The notes: generated from the letters alone by a model not told the origin. A DNA stretch of 64,000 nucleotides from Pomphorhynchus laevis (GCA_012934845.2 WNNJ02000417.1:62001-126000); one strand, 5' to 3'. Positions 10,801 to 22,940 are shown, counted from the first letter of the stretch. Numbers and translations: made by a program.

Positions 10801-11029
10801 GTGATTGAAGCGCCATTAAAGACTCCTACATACGATTTGGAAGAATTTATAAGATTTGACAAGGGTAACTGGTATTTTAATCTTATAAAGAATTGACTGG
10901 TTTTAGAGACTACATCTTTGCACCTGCGAGCATAAAAAGGGCTGTGATATCATAAGTTTATACCACAAGACGTTGATCACTTTGAATATGTTTAATAATA
11001 TATTAGAATTTAATAGAAAAATTATAATA

Positions 11030-11460
11030 GAAAATTTTTATGGATGAATAATAAATAATATACTTTGTATTAGAATAAGATACTAGATAATAAAATTAAA
11101 TCAGATAAATTTATATTAATAAAATATAATACATTAAATAATAAAATTTTAATAATTGCCATAATATGTAACAATCAGAAATAACATAACGTAACATAAC
11201 GATCAGATAAGATATTTGAATCAACGTATTTTATACTATCTAAATTAAAAATAAAGTTAAAAAATATAAATAATTAATAATTATATAAGATTTTGTTTAA
11301 TTATATAAGATTTTGTTTACAATTTTTTGATTAAAATTTGTAATAAAAATCAATTTATATGAATTGACTAATAAATAATATACGATGTATTCGAATAAGG
11401 AATAGAGGATAGCATAAGGAACTGCTATGTCATTAGCTTTCGGCCCATATTCATTGTGTT
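11030..11460. repeat. Rearranged Penelope-like element tail fragments
   Basis: 11,035-11,180 matches the last codons and 3' flank of the PLE RT in plus orientation (FLWMNNK end, AATAATATACTTTGTATTAGA, then internal pieces). 11,195-11,460 matches the tail modules in the opposite orientation, ending in GGAACTGCTATG. This implies an inversion or two insertions. Confidence 0.6.
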
Positions 11461-11518
11461 TATTATTTGTCCATAAGAAATTTGCGCTTAATGGTTTAAG
11501 AAAAATTACTCGTATAAT

Positions 11519-11559
11519 CAGACGTATACTCGTCTGCGTAGCAGACGAATATACGTCTG
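11519..11559. repeat. Near-perfect fold-back palindrome, 19-bp arms
   Basis: Arms 11519-11537 and 11541-11559 pair with one mismatch around GTA. It lies at the 5' truncation point of the CR1 element that follows. Confidence 0.9.
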
Positions 11560-11577
11560 CTACGCGATCTGAGCATA

Positions 11578-11757
11578 GCTGATCGATTACGTTTGAAAGA
11601 GGCTAAATCAGAGTTAGCATGTCGATTAGAGTTGGGTGAAAAGAATTTGACAATACAAAATTTTCAAGTTGTGCGGAGGCGTCTACATATTCATTGGAAG
11701 GGACTGTCAGATGTGATCAATCCTGCAAGCCTTCTTACCACTTTGGCGCCCTCCGCC
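11578..11757 (+). pseudogene. CR1-type LINE copy A, ORF1 C-terminal fragment
   Basis: The frame reads DRLRLKEAKSELACRLELGE, then a segment with NFQVVRRR, ending at a stop at 11,757. It matches the ORF1 C-terminus of the CR1 copies at 26.7 kb (RERLREVRQLLRSRL and NFQIVRRG) and 48.5 kb. The rest of ORF1 is absent because the element is 5' truncated at the palindrome. It overlaps the ORF2 start by 64 nt at most. Confidence 0.75.
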
Positions 11758-14543
11758 TAAGACGTGAAATATTCACTGTTTCACCTTGCCTCAATGTCGA
11801 TCGGTGTATTCGTGAATTTCGAAAATCTCTTCGCGATTTTTCCTTCAAGTTGAGCACAAATAATGATGATTTAAAAATCATTTACTCGAATATTCGTAGT
11901 CTACTTAATAAGTTAGATGAAATAAAATGTCTCTTTCAATATATCGTACCAGATGTAGGTATTTTCACAGAATCTTGGCTTAGTTCGTCAATAGCAGACG
12001 TAGATATATTCATTGAGGGATACAGCATAAGAAGAAGTGATAGAACAGGGAAAATTGGAGGAGGTGTTATCGCGTATATCTCTAATAGGCTTCGATTCCG
12101 AGTAATTGAAACTCTTAGTTATGCTATTAACCATAATGAAGCATTGTGTATTAGGCTATATTGTCAACACCCAATAACGGTATTGACTGTGTATCGTTCT
12201 CCAAGATCAAACACAGATAGCATAGCTGCTTTAATGGAGAGAAGTAATTATTGTGATAGATTTGTTGTACTCGGTGATTTCAACATGCCATCTGTGAATT
12301 GGGTTAATTACACTTCCAATGACTCGGATGTCGAGAGTTTGAAGCTACTTGGCTTAATAAACAGCTTGGCTCTTAAGCAACATGTCAGTCAGAGTACAAG
12401 ATTTTCACAGGATTCACATTCACTTTTGGATTTATGCCTTACTGTACCATATGACATTCTTGATAGATTAAGCTATCTGGACCCAATAGGTCATTCAGAT
12501 CATGTGGTCATTTCGATTGGTCTGAGCGATGTCTACTCACATGGCGTAAATCCGACGTCGTCTGTAAACCCATTCAGAACTGACTTTGATCTAGTAAATA
12601 AATATCTCGTTGGGGTAAAGTGGTTGGATGCTTTTGATGTTGGCGTCGAATATTCATGGCAGTTTTTCAGGGATACTCTGTACCACCTCCTTAATCGTTT
12701 CTCACCTCTTCAGAGTAAACACTGTTTGACATCGATCTCACCGCCTTGGTTTAATAGCGACATAAAACATGCTTTAAAGATGAGACGTAAGGCCTTTAAT
12801 AACTATCGTAAAGACAGAGCTAATTTCAGCACTTATAAGAAATGGCGAAACCTCGTTACGTCCATGAAGCGAACTGGTAGGCGATCTTTCGAAAATCAGC
12901 TAAGTATAAACTGTCACCGTGATCCCCGCTCTTTCTTTAGGTATGTGACTGCTAAGCATACGCGCTGTAAACCTATAAATTGTATTCAACGTGACAATGG
13001 GAAATTCATAACTGATTCTTTGCAGATATCAAATATGTTTAGAAATCATTTCCATTCTTTGAATCTTGACCATAAGGATGTGACAATGGGTGATCCGTGT
13101 ACATTTGAATTGCCCGGAGATGACACCAGCGACCTCTTCCGATGTGATGATGTTCTCCAAGAGCTTCGGAAACTTAAATGCAAAGCAGGTGCGGGTCCAG
13201 ATGGCTTATAACTATCCCCTTATAAGAAAGGGGATAGTTCGTCCATTGACAATTATAAGCCTATTAGTCTCACTTGCGTGTGTTGTGTGCTAGAAAGATT
13301 GATTAAGCGACGAATAATAGAATTTCTAAATAGATTTCAAATTTTGAACCCAGCACAGCATGGCTTCCGAAAAGGTTATTCCACGACTACTAATCTTGTA
13401 CATGCACGTGAAAATTGGTATCACTATTATGATCAAGACATACCAGTTGATGTCATTTTCTTTGATTTCTCAAAAGCGTTCGACTCAGTTAATCACACGC
13501 GTATTATTGAGAAGTTGGAGCACATTCATCTTGATAAGAGGATCATAAACTGGATTCGTGTATTCCTTTCCAACCGACAAAGTGTCGTACGAGTAAATGA
13601 GTCGCTGTCGAGTCCATTTCCAGTGTTGTTAGGTGTTCCACAGGGAAGTGTATTGGGTCCCATCTTATTCAGTCTTTATATCAACGATTTGATACCAAAT
13701 ATCAGTTCATTCAGTTTATTATATGCAGATGATCTTAAAGTTTGGCGACCTATTATTTCCGATCTTGACAAACAGCATTTACAAAGCGACGTCGACGTTA
13801 TATCCAATTGGTCTATACGAAATCACTTTAGGATCAATTCCGCTAAATGTACATGTATGCGTATATCACGAAGATCATGTGATCATCTTGGAGGTGAGTA
13901 CCAGTTTGGTTCAATTAGTATCGAAAGAACCGACTCATATAGAGAATTGGGAGTTTGGGTTTGTGCTGACTTATCCACTCGAAAGCTATCAGACTACGTG
14001 TGTTGCATCACAAAACGCTTAATAGGACATACTCGTCGAGCTCTGATAGGCATAGATCCGTTATGTTACCATACCTTAGCAAATGCGTTTTTCTTGAGCC
14101 ATATCTTATACGCATCGCCAGCTTGTTATCCCGAAACTACTTATGAGAGTCGTGCATTAGAGATAGTGTTCAGATCAACAACTAAATTAGTCTCAGGGAT
14201 GCATATTTATGGCTACGCAAAACGCCTCCAGATATTAAATATGCCTTGTCTGCGATATATCCGTGACAAGCGAGATCTCTCTCTTGTTTGGAAAATTCTG
14301 CATACTAAAGATCATCCACTGTCACATCTACTGCAACTGAGAGGTCAACCTTCTCTCCGCGGACACCCCCGGATGCTGAAAACACAAAGGTACATGCATG
14401 CAGTTTCTTGCTTTGCCAAACGAGTCGTACGATCTTGGAATTCGCTTCAGAGTGCGACCGTTTTGTCGTCTACTGCTTCAAGTTTTTGCGCCCTACTGGA
14501 TGATGACCCTTCCTTCTCAAGACAACGGTGGGATTTTCAGTAG
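11694..14543 (+). mobile_element. CR1-type LINE copy A, ORF2 (endonuclease-RT), broken
   Basis: The APE-type endonuclease (about 11,860-12,540) shows SNIRSLLNK, TESW, GGGVIAY, TVYRSPR, GDFNMPS and GHSDH. The RT (13,210-14,200) shows NYKPISLTC, QHGFRKGYST, FFDFSKAFDSV, GVPQGSVLGP and YADDLKVW, all with catalytic residues present. Relative to the copy at 26.7 kb, about 50 codons before NYKPIS are missing. At that point a 12-bp fold-back (13210-13221 with 13228-13239) introduces a TAA at 13209; downstream codons remain in the same frame. One such lesson from the family comparison is that the insertion is derived, not ancestral. It lies in LEO1 intron 6, antisense to the gene. Confidence 0.88.
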
Positions 14544-14605
14544 TTTATCTGATGAGGGAGGGACAAAACGACTCTTATTCTTTTTATTCTTTTTATTTTG
14601 TGAAG

Positions 14606-14660
14606 CAACTTGTAAAGAGCCTCGGCTCAATTCGTTGTCAATTAATAATATAAGCATTTT
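14606..14660 (+). other. CR1 copy A 3'-end hairpin and AT tail
   Basis: A small hairpin GAGCC-TC-GGCTC (14617-14628) is enclosed by a CAAC/GTTG lower stem, followed by AATTAATAATATAA. It corresponds to hairpins at the 3' ends of CR1 copies B and D with different stem sequences. Confidence 0.6.
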
Positions 14661-15010
14661 GTTGTGGGTTGGTCACAGCGAAATCAACTGCTAAAAGAGG
14701 GTCCTTGTAAAATATAATGTCCGCCTGTCTATCCCGCAAACCACAAAATAGGTTAGTTACTTCATTTGCCACCCTCAATCCAGCACAAACCGCTGCATAA
14801 AAGACCGTATCCCTCAAGCTATCATGTAGAATACAGGGCCCCAAAACTGGCATGTTAGGGCGTGGAAGCCAAATTTGTATGTAATCCTAATGCATCGTCA
14901 GCATCGATAATCACTTTTGCAAAGAGACATCCCTAACCATAGGCGTAGAAGCACAACAAATTTATTTGGTACCGAGTTTCATAAATTCCATGTACGCATT
15001 AGGATTGAAT
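14640..15010 (-). pseudogene. Decayed RLE-type LINE C-terminal fragment
   Basis: The minus strand reads ILHDSLRDTVF, then a region with LRDRQADII and LLAVDFAVTNPQQN. This matches the endonuclease-like tail of RLE LINEs, typically RPADI followed by ALDVTVVNPLQ. Upstream sequence to about 15,010 continues in broken frames. It abuts the 3' tail of CR1 copy A. Confidence 0.55.
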
Positions 15011-15139
15011 GACGTGGTACAAGGAATTGGTAGAAGTAGTATAGTAAATAATAAACAAATATATTATAATAATCTGGTTAAACGCAAACTAAGAAGTCAT
15101 GGCGATAAACGGAATAATAAAAATAAACTAAAATATTAA

Positions 15140-16345
15140 AAAAGAAATGTATATAAATGAACAATTAGAAAAATTAAAACAACTTTTAAGAGATAATAAA
15201 CTAAAAGATCTTTATGTAAATATAAGTTTTCTATAGATATCATTTCTTCAATAAATCAAAAATTAATAAACGACTGTGATAGTCTAAGTTGTATAATAGA
15301 CAGTTATTGTAATATAAAATACTATAATCGTACAATAAATGTTAATAATAACAATAGAAAATATACATTAACCATAAACTTCATTAATAAATGTATAGAT
15401 AACATAAATATAGCCGGACTTTTAAATAATTCTAAAAGTAAAGAAATAATAGGGTCAGATTTAAGTAAATTCCTAAAATAAGGTATAAATTCCTACCACC
15501 ATTAGGACGAAAAATTTGTAATTATAATAAAGAATTAAAATCAATATGTAACGATAATATTAGAAACATAATGGAAACAGAATGCAATTGTAAAAGTCTT
15601 AGTTTTGATAAAATAAATGAACATATATGTACCCATAAAATCATGTAGCCATTATTTTCATTCATTGAAAACAATGAATTAAGGAAAATGCTAAATAAAA
15701 GTAGGGCACCTTTTATTTAGACAAAAAAAAGGTGTTCCAATGGGTGGTAATAGTAGCCCAATTATTTTGTTTGAGCAAACAAAATAATTATTTATTTTAT
15801 AGAATATGAATTTGTTTATAACTGTTTAAAAAATAAATCTAAATTATATAACGATATGAAATATATGTTTCGATACATTGATGATATATGTGTATTTAAT
15901 TCTAATAATTTTTATTCAATTAGTGAGCACATTTATCCAGAAAGCCTTATTCTTAACAAAACCAATATTAATGATAAAGAAGGTGTATATCTAGATATGA
16001 ACATTAAATTAACATTAACTAAAACTACTATTAATTTATATCGTAAAGATGACATATTTAAATTTACAAGAAACATATTTTTGCATGAGCATTCATGCAT
16101 ACCATATAATATAAAATATAATACATTAAATAATGAAATTTTAAGAATTGCAACAATTTGTAATGATATTGGCTTTCTTCAAAATCATTTAAATAATTTA
16201 ATAGATACATATTTTAAACTAGGTTACTATAAAAATAACATCAAGCAGAAAATAGTAAAATATATAAATCAACACAATAATATAAAGAATAAATTTAAAC
16301 TCTTAAGTGGCAAATTTTTATGGATGGATAATAAATAATATACTT
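15140..16345 (+). pseudogene. Penelope-like element copy II
   Basis: Decayed N-terminal half at 15,140-15,850: a frame with RYKFLPPLGRKICNY, then ETECNCKSLSF (CxC motif) and HICTHKI, as in the RYIDD RT family. An open frame at 15,856-16,338 carries MKYMFRYIDDI (catalytic pair near 15,880), YLDMNIKL and the C-terminal thumb ending FLWMDNK. It is nearly identical in protein to the copy at 4,943-5,656, so both are fairly young. Before the RYIDD block the ADLFL motif is replaced by a 13-bp fold-back palindrome (15760-15789) followed by stops, so the copy is inactive. Confidence 0.7.
15760..15789. repeat. Fold-back palindrome inside the PLE RT
   Basis: Arms 15760-15772 and 15777-15789 pair perfectly around GAGC. 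The sister copy on the minus strand encodes SPIIADLFL here with no palindrome, so this one arose by mutation. Confidence 0.9.
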
Positions 16346-16690
16346 TGTATTAGAATAAGATACTAGATAGTTATTTCAGAGGAAATACATCATTAGCATG
16401 TATTTGGCCCCGCTGCTATTGTTGGGTAGAGGAGTTAGGGGCCGAAACCTGATAGCATAGCAGTTCCTCCTGATGACCTCTAATTCTTATTCTGATACAA
16501 CGTCTGTTATTTATTAGTCAATTCATAAAAATGAAGTTTATTTTAAATTTCAATTTTTTATTTTAACTTGATTTAAATTATAAAAAATCTTAAAACAATT
16601 ACTTATTTTATTATTTAATTATTTAATTTTGATTTAGCATTATTATGTTTTGTTTATTTTATAATTATATTAAATACAAAGACTCAGTTA
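16346..16690 (+). repeat. Penelope-like element 3' tail modules
   Basis: Directly downstream of the RT end come AATAATATACTTTGTATTAG, the GC-richer block with CTCCTGATGACC and GATAGCATAGCAGTTCC, and the AT-rich block ending GACTCAGTTAGCTGATTTGA. This copy fixes the order and polarity of the modules found truncated elsewhere. Confidence 0.75.
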
Positions 16691-19085
16691 GCTGATTTGA
16701 TTCATATGTATGGATTTGCTAGGGACGGCCTCTAACCAAGTACAAACGTGTGGGCATGAATCTGCCAATAATCGGGCAGCATTGAAGTGATCGTCATTCT
16801 CCAGTAGCCTGTGGCGCGAACGCGTGTGATCGTAAAATTGCCAATAATCAGACAGCATTGAAGCGATCGGCATTCTCCGGTTGCCTGCGGCGCGACACTT
16901 TGTCAATGTAACAAGATAATCGTTTTAGATTTGCTTGTGGTTTTGTTACATGTTGCCGAATGTGAGATTGAACGGATTCGTACTTAGGGAAAGTTATAGG
17001 GTCAAGGTTCAATTGGCAAGCGACCGCGTCTACATTGGACAGGAAGGCTGCCTGAGAGTGTTGGAAGCAGCTTCGAAGGCCCAGGCCTCCTATCTTCAGC
17101 GGTAAGCAAGCTTGCATCCACGCCCACTTATCGAACTAAGAAGAAGTGATATTGCTAAAGCACTTCAATATCAAGAGATTGAACAAACAAAAAAGCTCTT
17201 CGACGAAGGTGGTCTATAGTACGCATTTAATGGTTTACCCGTGGAGCAGATGCGCAGCTACGAAGCAGGATGAATGAAACCTATGGGGCAAGGAGATTTT
17301 CGAGCAAGTCCAGAGTTTGACGCAGGGCTGGTAGTACAACATCGATAAGGTACCCCGAACAATGCTCCTTAGACCCGATGGCACTTCCAGGAATTGTGAA
17401 GTGTTTTGTGATGTTAACCAATGAGATCCACTGGCATCTACTCTTTATCAAATCAACCTTGTCAGCCCTACCAATTACTACGGTGTTTTTTTAATTAATA
17501 GAGAGTCCAATTGCAAGAAAATTTGCAGCAAAACGAGCTAGAGCCCCGCCCATCCGCCACAGGAGTGCCGCCTACTATTCTGTCATTGAGATACCACCTA
17601 TTTAAGCTGATACCTTTAATCTCTGAGATCTGAACGACAATCGAATTAATCGATAGGCAAAACAGAACTGGACCAAGAGGATCTCCTTGTTGCCTCCTCT
17701 TCGTGACTGAAGAGGTTCCAGGCTATCAAACCAAAGGCTCGAGGTAGTGCCGTAGCACCATGATGCCCATCGACTAATTTCCGAAAAATTCTTACTGATC
17801 GCGTTGACGAAATATTTCCGGTTCAGCGTATTAAAGGCGTAAGCCAAGTCTATCTTAGCTCAAACACAATCGACATCTTGATCATGAAGTTGTTGTAGCC
17901 GACGAGCTTGAGGAACTATCTGTTCCATTCCATTTGGCGTCGCTACAACTAGCTGGTTCGGATGGAAGGAGTCGGCAAATCGCTGTCGCAGTTTGGAGCG
18001 AATGCACTTAACACAAAGACGACGTAATGTCTCCCCAATGGCAATGAGGAGGATCCCTCTATCTAATTTGTATAATGCCATGATATTAGCACCGGCGACA
18101 AAGGGCACGAGGTCAGTCGGGAGAGTACCAGCGATCACGTTGTTGACCAGTGACGTTAGGCGTTGAAGCAAAACCCCATGATCTACCGACAGCATATCTC
18201 GTAGATATTCTGCCTTCAAACCAAAACAACCAGCATAGGTAGAGGATGGGAATGATGAGACTGCGGCCTCAACTATGTCAGAGTCAACCGACAATGGAGT
18301 AATCAAAGATAGTTGTCCAAAATTTTGGAGAGTATAATGTGAAGGGTGTAGCTCTGTCAGTCTTCCGCGCGTAGATATAGAAAATTCACATATATTATTC
18401 GACGTAAGGTGGCGCAACGCCTTTCCTGAATTTAATTTCCGTCATTTCTTGCCAATTCGATGACTTCTATAAATTCGTGTTTCTTATCATGAGCCTAAAT
18501 TCTCTACAACTTTCAAATTTGTCTAAAAGCGCATTTATATTTGATCAAGTGTGGTCTACGGCATGGCGTAGACCACATTCTCTATCACTTTCAAATTTGT
18601 CTAAAAGCGACTTTATATTTGATCGAGTGTGGTCTACGGCAGGGCGCCGACCTTAGGAAGTCTGGAGGCATAACGTCGGGAAGCGCAGCAAACGCTCCCA
18701 ATCGTGAGATGAATTGGAACACAATGCTTCGAGAATTAACGATGAGAAAACATTGACAACTTAGCAGCAAAGATTCCATGAAATCATAGGGTTTGGTTCC
18801 ATCCAAACCCTATGAAGAAACTCGAAAGATCTGACCTGATTTTCGAAGCAATAAATGCACATCTTTTCATCCTGTGGCGATGTCATCGAAAAGGTGTTCT
18901 AGTCGGCGTCTAAAAACTCAAGTATTGTATCAATTTATGCGATTACGTTGCGTGAGCCGACTGTCGGTAGCTGTCCTGATCCTGAGCAGCGCAAGTTTAC
19001 AGGTTAGTGTACCCGAAGACGGCCTGATACATTAAGGCAAAACGATCCGCCACAGACTGCGCAACTACCCGTATTCGCTCGCATG
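16690..19085 (-). mobile_element. Decayed RLE-type (R2-like) LINE, family 1, copy II
   Basis: Minus strand. Near 19,075-18,960 a finger NTGSCAVCGGSFCL, then a His, then CSGSGQLP matches the N-terminal finger of copy I. RT debris at 18,417-17,600 includes GCFGLKAEYLRDML, IAIGETLRRLCVKC, FHPNQLVVATPNGMEQIVPQ and KIDLAYAFNTLNRKYF. The C-terminal region (17,117-16,690) includes LPLKIGGLGLRSCFQHSQAA. Frames are broken many times and the catalytic block was not found. It is clearly more decayed than copy I. It lies inside LEO1 intron 6. Confidence 0.75.
18500..18645. repeat. 78-bp tandem duplication with internal palindrome
   Basis: A unit starting TTCTCTA at 18500 is repeated from 18578 with few changes. 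Between them 18550-18577 is a perfect palindrome (11-bp arms, 6-nt loop). Another palindrome at 18784-18815 has 13-bp arms and a 6-nt loop. Confidence 0.85.
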
Positions 19086-20039
19086 TTATCCCAAGCTCGG
19101 TTTGTAGTTATAGCGTTGATTGGTCTTGATCAAAAGGTTATTGCGTTGATTGTTCTTAATTGTATTAGTTATAATCAGTTGATCGATACTCATAGCTTTG
19201 CCATACTATTTTTCTTATTTTTCTATGAGAAAGAGCCAACTAATGATAAGTCCATATGGCCTCTTTTTTACTTTGAATTCAGTCAAATGATAGGAACCAA
19301 TAAGTTATGACTGTATTACAACCAAAAATCTTTTAAATCGATAGTTCCATAACTCCAGACATTGTATGTTATTTATTGTAATTAGTTATAATTGTGTATA
19401 TTATCTCTTTAATTTTTTAAGCCTAATTGTTTTTATTTTTTAAACAAAAAAAATACAAAAACATACGTAACTCAATTTCGATATTTGTAGTCAATAATTA
19501 ATTATTATCATTATTTGTGGTGATGGCGCTATTTGTACCTGAAACAAGTTTTCATTTCTATTAATATAAAGGCTTGCGAAATCGATATCCATTGGTGTCA
19601 GTATTTATAATACGGGAAAGACATAAAACAGTCATTAATGTCGTCCAAGAATTTAAAATGAATTTAATCTAAAATGAATTTTTACAATCCCTTTATCTCG
19701 TTAACTTTTATTTTTGTAAATGTATAAGTCTTTATGTAATGATAAGCAAAAAAGAATAAACTTGGGCCAAACATTGGCTCAAAGAGGGCGAATTTAGATA
19801 CATTGCGGTTAATACTGGGAGCGAAATTGGGTAAGTAAACACGATGGGATAGGAAATGACTGAAATAACGTTGACGGTATGTCAACTTAAAATGGAAATC
19901 ATTAATCATTATTATCATTATTCATTATTATCATTAATAATTTCATTATTAATTTATGATTATTAATTTATAATTTCATCATTAATTTTATTATTTATTT
20001 ATCATTGATATCTTCATTATTTTTTATTATCAATTACAA
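19086..20039. other. AT-rich sequence, no gene recognised
   Basis: Only short open frames without family features. The right part is TTATTA/ATCATT low-complexity sequence that leads into PLE-tail repeats. Confidence 0.5.
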
Positions 20040-20699
20040 ATAAAGTCCGCAGGTCAATAATAATTTGTTATTAAAGCAACTCAGATCAGATAACTGAGTT
20101 TACGTATTTTATACGATATATAAATAAAGATAAATAATAACAAATTATATAAGATTTTATACAATATATTTATTGTATAAACTATTTATTTACCAACAAT
20201 TAGAATATATTAACGGGAAAACAAAGTCCATAGGTCAATAATAACTTATCAGTAAAACAAATCATGTCAGAGATATGAGTCTACGTATTTTATAATATAT
20301 AAAAAAAGTTAAGATAAATAATAAATAATTGTATTAGATTTTGTATAATTTATATTGAGTTAAAATTTAAAATTGAGATATAAAATAAAAATCAACTATT
20401 ATAAATTAAATAATAAATAACAGAGGATGTGTAGAGGTCATAAATAGGAACTGCTATTATATCAAACTGCGGTTAATATTTCTGACCTATTCCGAGGAAC
20501 CACTTACAAGCTAACGACGTTTTTCCTATGGAGAAATTTAATAGTTTAGTGTACCTTATTCAAATACAAATCATATTGTTTATTACCCTTTCGTAGAAAA
20601 AATTTCGCTACATAGTTTAAATTTAGTTTAAAAAAGATGTTGTTAATTTATACAACAAAAACTTTTTGACAAGAAAAAAACAAATAATATACAAGATTT

Positions 20700-21050
20700 T
20701 TCCTGTCAACCACTGGTATAGGTTTCGGTTCGTGAAGGCAGTGCCCGAACCAAACTACTCCAGACCTCGCAATCCTTTGCGACATATCAGAGTTATAGAA
20801 ATAGAAAAAATCCTATAAACTTGCCTGAAAATTAGCAGCACAATAAAAGTCGTCTTAAGCAGCATCTGACAGGGGGCTGCCCTGCTTAAGGCGGTTGCAG
20901 GCTGGAACAAGATCTATAAAGATCTACTACCTTCAATCCACGCGCTACGCGACCTTGCTATTGGCCATTACCTGGTCTCTTAAACGTGATCACGTGAAGC
21001 AGTTTACATTTTAAAGTGTAAACACCTTGGGATGCAAACTTCTCCCTTTT
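20700..21050 (+). pseudogene. Possible decayed LINE C-terminus
   Basis: The plus strand reads AVAGWNKIYKDLLPSIHALR, then DLAIGHYL and a stop. This resembles the AxxWNxL end found in LINE ORF2 proteins. A short hairpin (GTTTACA with TGTAAAC) follows at about 21,003-21,026. The family is uncertain. Confidence 0.3.
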
Positions 21051-22273
21051 TTAAGAATTAATAATTCATGCTTGTTTGAAAATAAGAAAAAATAATAGTA
21101 AAGTCGTAACCAATAATACATAGTTTCAGTATTTCTAACAGAGGTTATATTACCGGGAAAACAAAGTCTACAGGTCAATACTAACTTGTCAGTATATTAA
21201 ATCAGACCAGATAACTGATTATAGCTCATCACGGGAAACTGCTATGCTATCAGGTTTCAGCATCTATTAATTAATCCTACATAGTGATGAGTTAAATACA
21301 TGCTAATGACGTATTTATTCCAATAAAATTGTTATATTGTTATATATTATTTATTGTTATAATAAAAGATTTTATATAATTCAAATCAAGTTAAAAAATT
21401 GAAATTAAAAATAAAAATCAATGTTTATGAATTGACTAATAAATAACAGAGTTGTATCAGAATAAGGATAAGAGGTCATCAAGAAGAACTGTTATGCTAT
21501 CAGGTTTCGGCCAGTAATCCACGACCACACAAAGACGAGGGTCAAACACGTGTTAAGGACGTATTTCCTCTGATGAAATTTGATTGTTTAGTGATTTCAT
21601 AAAATTCAATTTAAATAATAATTTGCTAGTAAGGCAAATTAGATCACATAACTGAGTCTAAGTATTTTATACGATATATAAATAAAGATAAATCATAAAT
21701 CATTATATTAGATTTTATACAAAAAATAAAATTTTATTATAAGATATTTTACATGTACGCTTATAAATGAAAATAAAGATAATTAATAAATAATTATATA
21801 AGATTTTATTATTAAATCAAGTTAAAATTAAAAATTGAAATTAAAACTAAAAGTCAATTTTATGAATTGACTAATAAATAACATAAACGTTAATAAAAAA
21901 CAAAACGTCTAAAAAATTAAATTTTAACTTTTTAAATTTTAAAAAATTAAATTGAACATGAACTAATTATATTTGGTTTACGTGCATGATCAGTAAACAT
22001 TAATAAATTAATAATAAAATTAAATAAATAAAATTAAATCTGAAATTAAAAAAATTAAATTAATTTAATTAATTAAGTTAATTAATATAATTTAATAAAA
22101 TTAAATCTGAAAAAAAAACTTTTACATAAGAGAAATAAATAAAATTAAAGCTTAAGCACAAGATTTAATCGAATAAGTCGCTTAAATCACACATTAAGCA
22201 ATATACATTTGTGTAAACGAACCTTTAAAATACAAAAGAGCAACTTAAATCTGCGTCAATTAACTATTGTGAA

Positions 22274-22299
22274 CATTACTGTTGTGAACAACAGTAATG
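22274..22299. repeat. Perfect fold-back palindrome, 12-bp arms
   Basis: Arms 22274-22285 and 22288-22299 pair exactly around a 2-nt loop. Confidence 0.85.
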
Positions 22300-22424
22300 A
22301 CCTCTGTCATTGTAATGAATCTTCGATTAATCAGAACATATTACTGTGTCTACGTATTGTATACTATATATAAATAAAAAAAATAACAAAAAATTATATA
22401 ACATTTTATAAGTTCTCACATGCT

Positions 22425-22700
22425 AGCGCGTTTAATAATCAGCTGAGACTACTTCGGATAGGAAATCCGCTGGAGTTATGTCCAGTAAACCAAACCACTT
22501 GAATCGACTTAATGACGCTTTGAGCCAATCGAAAGAATCGGTCGACGGTATCGAACAACCGAACACACCGAATCGACAAGACAATGCTTTTCAAAAATCG
22601 AACCGGTTAATCGAACCGGTTAATCGAACCGGTTAATCGAACCGGTTAATCGAACACTCCGGACAACCCAACCGATTGAATCGGCTGAGCAAGGCTTTAC
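22425..22700 (+). repeat. GC-richer island with degenerate repeats and a 13-bp tandem repeat
   Basis: Three diverged units, each with GAATCG near its start and a GCTTT near its end, at about 22,499, 22,570 and 22,675. In one frame they read as NRLNDALSQSK-like units. At 22,598-22,652 a TAATCGAACCGGT unit is repeated about 4.5 times. No gene was recognised. Confidence 0.5.
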
Positions 22701-22940
22701 GGAAGTTGAATAAATATTTATTATTTATTATATAATTAATATTATATAATTATTTATTATTTATTTATTTATATTATATAATTATTTATTTTAAAAAATA
22801 AAATAAATAATTGATATAATATTTTTTATATAATTTATATCAAGTTAAAATAAAAAAATTGAAATTAAAAGTAAAAGTCAATGTTTATGAATTGACAAAT
22901 AAATAACAGACTTTGTATCAGAATAAGGAATAGATGTATT

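Larger units (their letters stand above)
20040..22940 (-). repeat. Second cluster of Penelope-like element tails
   Basis: Tail modules in the same orientation as those at 2.7-4.9 kb recur at about 20,040-20,190, 20,205-20,600, 21,140-21,480, 21,470-21,720, 21,760-21,900, 22,320-22,400 and 22,720-22,940. Shared landmarks are ACAAAGTCCACAGGTCAATA, ACTGAGTCTACGTATTTTA, TATGAATTGACTAATAAATA and GAACTGTTATGCTATCAGG. No RT codons beyond the extreme C-terminus are present. Unrelated inserts at 20,660-21,060 and 22,425-22,700 interrupt the array. Confidence 0.65.

Noticed and set aside
16370-16480. Hammerhead ribozyme in the Penelope-like tail (CTGATGA at about 16,470 with GAAA upstream)
   Set aside because: PLE tails in other species carry hammerheads, but here CTGATGA is not followed by a stem II hairpin and GAAA, and the permuted arrangement gives no convincing stems I and III.
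19083-19310. A hydrophobic 75-codon ORF after RLE copy II
   Set aside because: AT-rich chance ORF with no homology, splice context or codon bias.
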